Source: Rhodospirillales bacterium
GTDB lineage: Bacteria; Pseudomonadota; Alphaproteobacteria; Rhodospirillales; JASLLV01
DNA: 13,036 bases
Direction: 5' to 3'
NCBI GenBank assembly: GCA_030754475.1
Contig: JASMAE010000095.1
Location: forward strand, 1 to 13,036
Under the pieces are notes generated by a model that saw only the letters and a program-made list of their open reading frames with translations, was not told the origin of the DNA and ran no database searches. Both the position numbers and the translations under genes were made by a program. Below, in pieces: positions 6,493-12,378 of this stretch. How positions within the stretch are numbered: the first letter of the stretch is position 1; every line of letters starts with the position of its first letter.

Positions 6493-7091
6493 CCGAGCTC
6501 TTCCTCCGTTCCATCTTCAGCGATAATTTGGCCCTCGCCTATTTCCTCGGCATGTGCACGTTCCTCGCCGTCTCCCGGCGCTTCGAAGTCGCCTTCGGCC
6601 TCGGCCTCGCCATGATCGTGGTCGAGACCATCACCGTTCCCATCAACAATCTTATTTACCGCTGGCTGCTGCGGGACGGGGCGCTGGCCTGGGCGGGCAG
6701 GAGCGATCTCGATCTCAGTTTTCTGATGCTGATCGCCGCCATCGGTGTCATCGCCGCGACGGTGCAGATACTGGAAATGGTCCTCGACCGCTTCTTCCCC
6801 CGGCTTTACCGGGCCTTGGGAATCTTCCTGCCACTGATCACCGTCAACTGCGCCATCTTCGGTGCCAGCCTGTTCATGGTCGAGCGGCGGTACGATTTCG
6901 CCGAAAGCGTCGTTTACGGTTTCGGCTCGGGCCTCGGTTGGGCGCTAGCCATCTGGGCCTTGGCGGCACTACGCGAACGCATCGACGAGAGCCGCGTTCC
7001 CAAGGGCCTGCGCGGTCTTGGGCTGGCCTTCACTTTGACCGGGTTCATGTCCATGGGGTTCGCCGTCTTTGGCGGGTTGAAATTTGGATAA
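6489..7091 (+). CDS. nqrE: NqrE-like membrane subunit
   Basis: Membrane partner of NqrD, 200 residues, the normal family length. It has about six hydrophobic helices. The start region SDNLALAYFLGMCTFLAVS (11-29) includes C23, and ITVNCAIFGASL (117-128) includes C121; these are the cysteines expected to complete the four-cysteine iron site with NqrD. Between them lies the conserved TVPINNLIY (49-57). The frame is open far upstream through nqrD, but the N-terminus beginning MTELFLRSIF and the ATGA overlap fix the start at 6489. The gap to the nqrF ATG is only seven bases. In the working complex this subunit would pass electrons across the membrane from the NqrF iron-sulfur cluster towards the FMN of NqrC. 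All key residues seen are intact. Confidence 0.93.
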   Translation: MTELFLRSIFSDNLALAYFLGMCTFLAVSRRFEVAFGLGLAMIVVETITVPINNLIYRWLLRDGALAWAGRSDLDLSFLMLIAAIGVIAATVQILEMVLDRFFPRLYRALGIFLPLITVNCAIFGASLFMVERRYDFAESVVYGFGSGLGWALAIWALAALRERIDESRVPKGLRGLGLAFTLTGFMSMGFAVFGGLKFG

Positions 7092-7098
7092 CGCGGCA

Positions 7099-8316
7099 AT
7101 GAGCGAAATCCTTATCGGCAGCGCGATTTTCACCTTGTTGGTCATGGTGCTCAGCTTGATCGTCATCGGCGCCAGGCGCCTATTTATGCCCCAGGGGATG
7201 GCGCGCCTCACCGTCAATCGCGAGAACGTCATCGATGCCGCCCTCGGCGAGAAATTGCTCGGCGCGCTGGAGCATGGCGGCATTCATCTGCCGACATCGT
7301 GCGGCGGCGCCGGAACCTGCGGCCTGTGCCGCCTCCAGGTGAGCGGCACGAACGAAGTGCTGCCCGTCGAACGCGGCAAGCTCACCCAAGCGGACATTTC
7401 CGCCGGCTTCCGCCTCGCCTGCCAGGTGGTGGTGCGCAACGACCTTGACGTTATCGTGTCCACGGACTTGCTTGCCGCCGAAACCTGGTCCTGCACCGTC
7501 AAGGCGAGCCGCACGGTCGCGCCGCTGATCAAGGAAATCCTGCTCGCCCTGCCGGCAGGCCATGGAAGACCGTTCGCCGCTGGTTCCTTCGTGCAGGTCA
7601 CGGCGCCTCCCTACCGCTTGGATTTCACGCACATCGTCGTCGAACCAGAACACGAAGAGGCGTGGCGACGGCGCGGGCTCAGGAAGTTCTCGGCTCATAG
7701 CGATATCCCGATCACGCGGGCCTATTCACTTGCCAACCGGCCCGATGAGACAGAGGTTCTGAATCTCAACATCCGCCTGGCCTTGCCTCCGGGAAGCCGG
7801 CCCGAGGCGCCACCGGGGGTGGTGTCGTCTTATCTGTTCGGCGTGAAAACCCGGGATGTGATCGAGGTCTCCGGCCCCTATGGCAATTTCTTCGCCACCG
7901 ACAGCGACCGTGAATTGATTTTCATCGGCGGTGGCGTCGGCATGGCACCTTTGCGGTCGATAGTTCTCGACCAGCTCGAAAACCGCTGCAGCGGCCGCGT
8001 CATCAGCTATTGGTATGGCGCCCGGGAACGTGTCGACATCTACTATGCCGACGAGATGGAACGTCTCGCCCGGGAGCACGAGAACTTTCCTTGGCACGTA
8101 GCGCTCTCCGATCCCGCGCCCGACGACGCCTGGGATGGCGACACGGGGTTCATCCACGACGTGGTGAATTGCCGCTACCTGAAGGACCACCCGAACCCGG
8201 CGGGGTGCGAATATTATCTGTGCGGACCGCCGTTGATGATCGAAGCCGTGCGCGCCCTGTTGAACCAGCTGGGCGTGGCGCCGAAAGATGTCCTTTATGA
8301 TGATTTCGGAGGCTGA
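7099..8316 (+). CDS. nqrF: NqrF-like NADH dehydrogenase subunit (2Fe-2S, FAD)
   Basis: Entry subunit of the complex: it oxidises NADH and passes electrons through FAD to a 2Fe-2S cluster. It has 405 residues, close to the usual 407. An N-terminal membrane helix (about 3-24) comes first. A plant-type ferredoxin domain follows, with C68, C74, C77 (SCGGAGTCGLC) and C108, close to the family positions. The FAD domain has RAYSLANRP (207-215). The NADH domain has GGGVGMAP (277-284), GARE (307-310), YLCGPP (373-378) and the C-terminal DDFGG. A TTG at 7084 would add five residues; the ATG at 7099 is preferred and gives the standard length. The stop codon directly abuts the apbE start, and the apbE ribosome-binding site lies in its last codons. 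There is nothing degenerate in it, so NADH appears to be the electron donor. Confidence 0.95.
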   Translation: MSEILIGSAIFTLLVMVLSLIVIGARRLFMPQGMARLTVNRENVIDAALGEKLLGALEHGGIHLPTSCGGAGTCGLCRLQVSGTNEVLPVERGKLTQADISAGFRLACQVVVRNDLDVIVSTDLLAAETWSCTVKASRTVAPLIKEILLALPAGHGRPFAAGSFVQVTAPPYRLDFTHIVVEPEHEEAWRRRGLRKFSAHSDIPITRAYSLANRPDETEVLNLNIRLALPPGSRPEAPPGVVSSYLFGVKTRDVIEVSGPYGNFFATDSDRELIFIGGGVGMAPLRSIVLDQLENRCSGRVISYWYGARERVDIYYADEMERLAREHENFPWHVALSDPAPDDAWDGDTGFIHDVVNCRYLKDHPNPAGCEYYLCGPPLMIEAVRALLNQLGVAPKDVLYDDFGG

Positions 8317-9273
8317 ATGAACATTACGCGTAGAGACATGTTGTGGCAGGGCGCGGGCGCGGCGTTGCTGTGTGTCCTCCCCGTTTTCACGCGGGCGGCA
8401 GGTTTGCGCGTGCGCACCGGGCCCGCCTTCGGCTCCGCTTGGCGGCTGGTCATGCCCGAAACGAAGGAGGATCCCCGCCCCATCATCGAGGCCGTTGTCT
8501 CCCGCATTGATAGCCGCATGTCGCCCTATCGTCGGGATTCGGAACTGGCGCGCTTCAACGAAGGGGCGGCTGCCGCCCTTTCCGCCGACACCAAGGCGGT
8601 CGCAGACATGGCATTGACTCTCGCCCGCGACAGCGATGGCGCCTTCGATCCGACGACCGCACCCCTCGGCCGCCGCTATGGGTTTGGTCCACTTTCCATT
8701 TCGCCCGCCGCGCCGGCCGGGTACTATCGGGACATCCGTTTAGAAGGTAGCGTTCTGTCCAAGGCCAAGCTCGGATTGACCTTCGAACTGAACGCCGTCG
8801 CCAAGGGTTATGCGCTCGACGAAATGACGGCGGCTTTGGAGGGACTGGACTTCGTCCTCGAGTTGGGCGGCGAGGTCGCGGCCCGGGGACAGCATCCGTC
8901 GGGTCGGCCCTGGCGTTTCGGCATCGAACGTCCCGGCAGCGGCAAGCTGCAACGGCTGTTCGACGCCGACAAGCGCGTTCTCGCCACCTCGGGCGACGGG
9001 ACCCAGAATTACCGATGGGACGGGCGGCGTTACGGCCATGTCATCGACCCACGTACCGGGGCGCCGGTCGACAACGGCGTTGCCTCGGTGAGCGTGCTTG
9101 CCGGCTCGGGCCTGCTTGCCGACGGCCTGGCGACGGCGGCCCTGGTTCTAGGCCCCGATGCTTGCCGCGGTTTGCTCGCCAGCTATAACGCAAGCGCCCT
9201 TTTTCTCATGCAAAGGAACGGTGGATTCGAGGAAGTGGATGTTGGGGGATTTGTTTCGGGAGGCCCAGGATGA
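8317..9273 (+). CDS. apbE: ApbE-like FAD:protein FMN transferase
   Basis: Extracytoplasmic enzyme that transfers FMN from FAD to a threonine of target proteins, here most likely T215 of the NqrC-like subunit. It has 318 residues. The N-terminus has a twin-arginine pair (TRRDMLWQG, 4-12) before a hydrophobic stretch ending near A28, so export by Tat is plausible; no clear lipobox is visible. Family motifs seen are GAFDPTTAPL (108-117), KGYALD (163-168), ELGGEVAARG (182-191), ATSGDGTQNY (223-232), HVIDPRTG (241-248) and LLADGLATAALVLG (266-279), which provides the metal-binding acidic residue. Translation starts immediately after the nqrF stop with GGAGG five bases before the ATG, and its stop overlaps the next start (ATGA). 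An apbE at this place is usual for nqr operons. Its target count is reduced here, as the NqrB-like protein has no acceptor site. Confidence 0.93.
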   Translation: MNITRRDMLWQGAGAALLCVLPVFTRAAGLRVRTGPAFGSAWRLVMPETKEDPRPIIEAVVSRIDSRMSPYRRDSELARFNEGAAAALSADTKAVADMALTLARDSDGAFDPTTAPLGRRYGFGPLSISPAAPAGYYRDIRLEGSVLSKAKLGLTFELNAVAKGYALDEMTAALEGLDFVLELGGEVAARGQHPSGRPWRFGIERPGSGKLQRLFDADKRVLATSGDGTQNYRWDGRRYGHVIDPRTGAPVDNGVASVSVLAGSGLLADGLATAALVLGPDACRGLLASYNASALFLMQRNGGFEEVDVGGFVSGGPG

Positions 9274-9425
9274 TCGAGTTTGTTATCGGTTTCGGGGTGT
9301 TTGTGCTGGCGCTTTGCGGTCTCGCCCTGGGCGCGCTCGCCGGCCGTGGCCCTCTCTGGGGCTCATGCGGCGGCGACGCCGCGCTTAATTCCTGCCCGCT
9401 GTGCAAGGGGGAGGACGACCGATGA
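9270..9425 (+). CDS. nqrM: NqrM-like (DUF539) small membrane protein for iron-centre assembly
   Basis: A 51-residue protein, easily missed because of its size. One N-terminal membrane helix (about 3-24) is followed by a short Cys-rich tail: S-C33-G-G, C42 and C45 (SCPLC). Another cysteine, C16, lies in the helix. Helix, SCGG and downstream cysteines in this order are the layout of NqrM, which in Vibrio is needed to deliver iron to the NqrD/NqrE centre. From memory, the usual tail has a C-x-C-then-C pattern, so the C-P-L-C ending here is a variant. Both ends overlap neighbours as ATGA (apbE before, CBS protein after). Location straight after apbE matches the common nqrF-apbE-nqrM order. With NqrD and NqrE cysteines intact, the job is coherent. 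Confidence 0.8.
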   Translation: MIEFVIGFGVFVLALCGLALGALAGRGPLWGSCGGDAALNSCPLCKGEDDR

Positions 9426-9811
9426 CACGCACCGTCGCCGATATCATGGCCACCGAACTGGTAACTTTCCGTCCCGGTGCTCATATCCGCGGGGCCATTC
9501 GCACATTGCTCGACAACCGAATTTCAGGCGCGCCGGTTGTGGACAGCGATGACAACCTGATCGGCATCCTGTCGCGCAAGGACTGCCTGAAGATCGCCTT
9601 CGTCGCCGCCTACCACGACGATTGGGACGGCCGGGTGCGGGATTTCATGGTCACCGATGTCAAGACCATGGGCGCGGACACGGACCTGGTTTCGGCAGCG
9701 AAGATTTTTTTCGGCAGCCATTTCCGACGCTATCCAGTCATGCGCGATGGTCGACTGATCGGTCAGGTCAGCCGCCACGACATTCTCGAAGCCCTGAGTG
9801 CGGAAACCTGA
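9422..9811 (+). CDS. Tandem CBS-domain protein
   Basis: Small cytosolic protein of 129 residues made only of two CBS domains: VADIMATELVTFRPG to LIGILSRKD (about 5-54) and VRDFMVTDVKTMGADTD to LIGQVSRHDIL (about 72-126). Each shows the usual pattern of an M-x-T/D start, an acidic-rich loop and a GxxS/T-R-x-D end. CBS pairs (Bateman modules) bind adenosine nucleotides and similar ligands and act as regulatory sensors. Its ATG overlaps the nqrM stop (ATGA) and GGAGG lies seven bases upstream, so it is the last cistron of the nqr-like operon. A regulatory role towards the complex, sensing adenylate or NAD(H) state, is inference from position only; such a gene is not a standard nqr operon member to my knowledge. 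Confidence 0.88.
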   Translation: MTRTVADIMATELVTFRPGAHIRGAIRTLLDNRISGAPVVDSDDNLIGILSRKDCLKIAFVAAYHDDWDGRVRDFMVTDVKTMGADTDLVSAAKIFFGSHFRRYPVMRDGRLIGQVSRHDILEALSAET

Positions 9812-9843
9812 ATCCCGTGCCGGAGACGCCCGTTCAGGGATTC
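9807..9843 (+). terminator. Possible hairpin terminator after the nqr-like operon
   Basis: Two mutually exclusive stems start in the last codons of the CBS gene: CCTGAA (9807-9812) with TTCAGG (9833-9838), and GAATCCC (9810-9816) with GGGATTC (9837-9843). There is no T-run after them, so an intrinsic terminator is doubtful; the pair could also be a Rho-linked 3' structure. Confidence 0.3.
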
Positions 9844-9926
9844 GACCGAACCTAGCGACTTAGCACGGCAGCATATTTCAGCAATCCCAGCGGCGTGAAC
9901 AGGTCCAGAAGAAATGCCGTGAAATG

Positions 9927-10002
9927 AACGTCCGCCTATGGCTAGGAGCGGACTCAGTGGCCGCACCAGAACGATGACCGCTTTCGGACGATTAGCCGAC
10001 AT
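9927..10002 (+). repeat. Intergenic palindromic repeat, right copy
   Basis: A 76-bp unit beginning AACGTCCGC and ending AGCCGACAT. Its first part folds as a hairpin: GTCCGC (9930-9935) with GCGGAC (9948-9953), and CTA/TAG inside it. The first 25 bases match 19 of 25 with the reverse complement of the left copy (3938-4012), and the total length is nearly the same. The terminal inverted repeats are more decayed than in the left copy. The two copies lie outside the two ends of the nqr-like operon, in opposite orientation. Confidence 0.55.
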
Positions 10003-10052
10003 TCAATTCTGCTTCGTGCTTTCTGCACGTCATATTCCGAACTGAGACACGA

Positions 10053-10084
10053 CCCGCCGGCCGTCGAGGCTGGCGCTCGGCGGG
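10053..10084. other. GC-rich hairpin upstream of the first tandem permease
   Basis: CCCGCCG (10053-10059) and CGGCGGG (10078-10084) form a perfect 7-bp GC stem with an 18-base loop, 23 bp before the permease ATG. No T-run follows. It could shape the 5' leader of the permease mRNA or end upstream transcription; no function is shown. The rest of the 296-bp gap 9812-10107 holds only the repeat at 9927-10002 and no gene that I can see. Confidence 0.3.
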
Positions 10085-10107
10085 CGACGGACGTAGCTTG
10101 GGCGGCC

Positions 10108-11043
10108 ATGTCACGCGGCCCCAGCCCTACGGCGCTCAGCATCCGCATCCCCGGACCCGTCCGGGGCGCGTTGTGGATGGTCACGTTTTGCTTCCTGCTC
10201 GCTTCGCAGGCGGTGTTCATCCGCCGCGTTTCGGCCGAGATCCATCCCTTCGAGATCGTTCTCTTCCGCAACGCGTTTGCGCTCCTCTTCCTCGCTCCCG
10301 TGTACTGGCACTTCGGGATCGAGGGGATGCGGACCCGCGCTTGGGGCCTCTATGTGCTCGCATTCATCTTCATGGGCGCCTCGCCGCTCGCGTGGTTCCT
10401 TGCCATCGCGATGATGCCGATGGCGGAGATGATCGCGCTTACGTTCACGTCTCCATTGTTCGGCACCATCGGCGGCGCGCTGATCCTGGGCGAAATCGTG
10501 CGCTGGCGGCGCTGGGCTGCGATCGTCGCCGGCTTCGTCGGCGCCATGATCATCCTGCGCCCCGGCGTAGCCGCAGTGAGCCCGCCGGCCCTGATCGCGC
10601 TTCTCGCGTCCGTGTTCATCGCGTCCGGCGCGCTCACGCTGCGCAGGCTGTCTGCGACCGAGAACCCGAATGCGATCGTTCTTTGGACGTCGCTCGTGAT
10701 TACCCCGATCTCGGCGGTTCCGGCGGCGTTCGTGTGGACGACGCCGTCGCTCGAGCCCGTGGCATGGATGGCGGGGCTCGGGCTGGTGTCGCTGCTGGCC
10801 CATATCGCCTGGGTCCGCTCGTTCGCCGCTGCCGACGTCTCGGCGGTGATGCCGTTCAACTTTACCAAGCTCTTGTTCGCAGCGTTGTTCGGCTACCTGT
10901 TCTTCGCAGAGAAGCCCGACGCCTGGATGTGGGCCGGGGCGGCGATCATCTTCGCGGCCACCCTCTATACCGGCCGCCGCGAGGCGATAGCCAAGGCCGA
11001 GGAGAACGCCGCCGAAGCTCGCGGCGGCGGAACAGGGCGATGA
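10108..11043 (+). CDS. EamA/DMT-superfamily permease (tandem copy 1)
   Basis: Inner-membrane permease of 311 residues with two EamA repeats and about ten hydrophobic helices; the substrate is unknown. Marks of the family are HPFEIVLFRNAFALLFLAP (about 46-64) in repeat 1, MAEMIALTFTSPLFGTIGGA (about 105-124) with the following RRWAAIVAGFVGAMIILRPG, and in repeat 2 FNFTKLLFAALFGYLFFAEK near the C-terminus (about 251-270). The last roughly 25 residues are charged and presumably cytosolic. The ribosome-binding site before the ATG at 10108 is weak, so an internal start cannot be excluded, but the first helix begins soon after it. The next gene, 19 bp downstream, is a clear paralogue, so the two form a pair and may act as separate exporters or jointly. 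Confidence 0.88.
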   Translation: MSRGPSPTALSIRIPGPVRGALWMVTFCFLLASQAVFIRRVSAEIHPFEIVLFRNAFALLFLAPVYWHFGIEGMRTRAWGLYVLAFIFMGASPLAWFLAIAMMPMAEMIALTFTSPLFGTIGGALILGEIVRWRRWAAIVAGFVGAMIILRPGVAAVSPPALIALLASVFIASGALTLRRLSATENPNAIVLWTSLVITPISAVPAAFVWTTPSLEPVAWMAGLGLVSLLAHIAWVRSFAAADVSAVMPFNFTKLLFAALFGYLFFAEKPDAWMWAGAAIIFAATLYTGRREAIAKAEENAAEARGGGTGR

Positions 11044-11062
11044 AGCGAAGAGCGCGGCGACC

Positions 11063-11938
11063 ATGACGGCGTCGGTCCGGGCGGCGCTCTGGATGGTTCT
11101 CTCGGCGGTCGGCTTTTCCACCATGACGGCGTTGATCCGCCACGTCTCGTTCGGGCTGCATCCGTTCGAGATCGGGTTCTTCCGCAGCGTGTTCGGGATT
11201 CTGCTGCTGTTGCCGTGGGTTCTGCGCCTCGGCGCGGTGCAATTGAAGACCCGGCGGCTCGCACTCCACGCCTGGCGGGGGCTGGCGAGCGTCGGCGCGC
11301 TGCTCGCCTACTTCTTCGCGGTCTCGCTCATTCCGCTCGCCGAGGCCGCGGCGCTCACCTTCACCGCGCCGCTCTTCGCAACCGCCTGTGCGGGCCTGGT
11401 GCTTGCCGAACGGGTCGGCTGGCGCCGTTGGTCTGCCGTGGTCGGCGGCTTCGCGGGCGCCCTGATCATCCTCCGGCCAGGCGTAGAGGCCGTCTCCTGG
11501 CCGGCGATGCTGGTCTTGGTCGCGTCCGCGTTCGTCGCCGCCGAGATCCTGATCACCAAGGCGTTGACGCGCACCGAATCGGCCGAGACGATCGTCTTCT
11601 ACATGGGGGTGTTCGTGACCCCCTTCGCGCTGGTACCCGCGATCGCGGTGTGGGCGACGCCGACGCCGGCCCAGCTCGGGTGGTTGCTCGCACTGGCCGC
11701 GGCGGCCACGGCCGGGCATATCGGCGTCGCCCGCGCGTTCCGCCTCGTCGACGCGACCGCGGTGCTGCCCATCGACTTCACCAAGCTGATCTTCGTCGCG
11801 AGTTTCGGCTATCTGTTCTTCGACGAGGTTCCCGACGCCTGGACCTGGCTCGGCGGCGCCGTGATCTTCTCGGCGGCGCTCTACACCGCGCACCGCGAGA
11901 TGCGCCGACGGGCCGGCGCGCCGGCGGAGGCACGCTAA
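11063..11938 (+). CDS. EamA/DMT-superfamily permease (tandem copy 2)
   Basis: Permease of 291 residues, paralogous to the preceding gene along its whole length. Aligned blocks are HPFEIGFFRSVFGILLLLP (about 33-51), AAALTFTAPLFATACAGL (about 95-112), WRRWSAVVGGFAGALIILRP (about 120-139) and IDFTKLIFVASFGYLFFDE (about 237-255), each with a matching block in copy 1. About ten hydrophobic helices are visible. It starts 19 bp after copy 1 on the same strand, so the two are very likely cotranscribed. The start at 11063 places the first helix at residues 5-25; the ribosome-binding site is poor, which fits coupling to the upstream gene. Substrate unknown. The pair probably arose by an old tandem duplication, given the clear sequence divergence. 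Confidence 0.88.
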   Translation: MTASVRAALWMVLSAVGFSTMTALIRHVSFGLHPFEIGFFRSVFGILLLLPWVLRLGAVQLKTRRLALHAWRGLASVGALLAYFFAVSLIPLAEAAALTFTAPLFATACAGLVLAERVGWRRWSAVVGGFAGALIILRPGVEAVSWPAMLVLVASAFVAAEILITKALTRTESAETIVFYMGVFVTPFALVPAIAVWATPTPAQLGWLLALAAAATAGHIGVARAFRLVDATAVLPIDFTKLIFVASFGYLFFDEVPDAWTWLGGAVIFSAALYTAHREMRRRAGAPAEAR

Positions 11939-11979
11939 CCTCGCTTGGTCGGCACCTCAAGCTGGGCTAAGGTCGGGCC

Positions 11980-12378
11980 ATGAGTCAACGCAGCTCGATC
12001 CCGCCGGATGCATCGGAAATCGAGGCGATGGCACACGCCGCGCTCAAGACGATTCCCGCGCGGCTTCGCCGGCACGTCGGCAACGTGGTCATCCGGGTCG
12101 AGGAGTTTCCCGACGACGCCACCGAGCACGAGATGGACCTGGAAAACCCGTTCGAGCTTCTTGGCCTTTATCGGGGCGTGTCGATGGACCGCAAGAGCGT
12201 TCACGACGTGGCCGACGATTTGGACATGATCTTTCTCTACCGCCGTCCTATGCTCAATTACTGGTGCGAGACGGGAGACGATATCGAGGCCGTCGTGCGC
12301 CACGTGCTGATCCACGAGATCGGCCATCACTTCGGCTTCTCCGACGCCGACATGGCCCGCATCGAGGCGGACGATTAG
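11980..12378 (+). CDS. Small zinc metallopeptidase-like protein (Zincin_1 family)
   Basis: Protein of 132 residues with a C-terminal zincin motif: HEIGH at 112-116, preceded by VVRHVLI and followed by HFGFSDADM, giving HEXXH plus a downstream aspartate (D122 or D124) as likely third zinc ligand. The family is the short 'metallopeptidase family' (PF06262 type), whose members are about this length; natural substrates are mostly unknown. The central region FELLGLYRG (58-66) and IFLYRRPMLNYW (84-95) is also typical, the latter forming a strand before the active-site helix. No signal peptide is visible, so it should be cytosolic. TAAGG lies seven bases before the ATG. It follows the second permease by 41 bp on the same strand, and its stop overlaps the stop of the convergent permease gene within TTAG. 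Confidence 0.88.
   Translation: MSQRSSIPPDASEIEAMAHAALKTIPARLRRHVGNVVIRVEEFPDDATEHEMDLENPFELLGLYRGVSMDRKSVHDVADDLDMIFLYRRPMLNYWCETGDDIEAVVRHVLIHEIGHHFGFSDADMARIEADD

Noticed and set aside
10111..11124. A 337-codon minus-strand ORF opposite the first tandem permease
   Set aside because: The product is made mainly of Arg, Asp, Glu, His and Gly, the usual antisense reading of a GC-rich membrane protein gene. It has no hydrophobic core or known motif.
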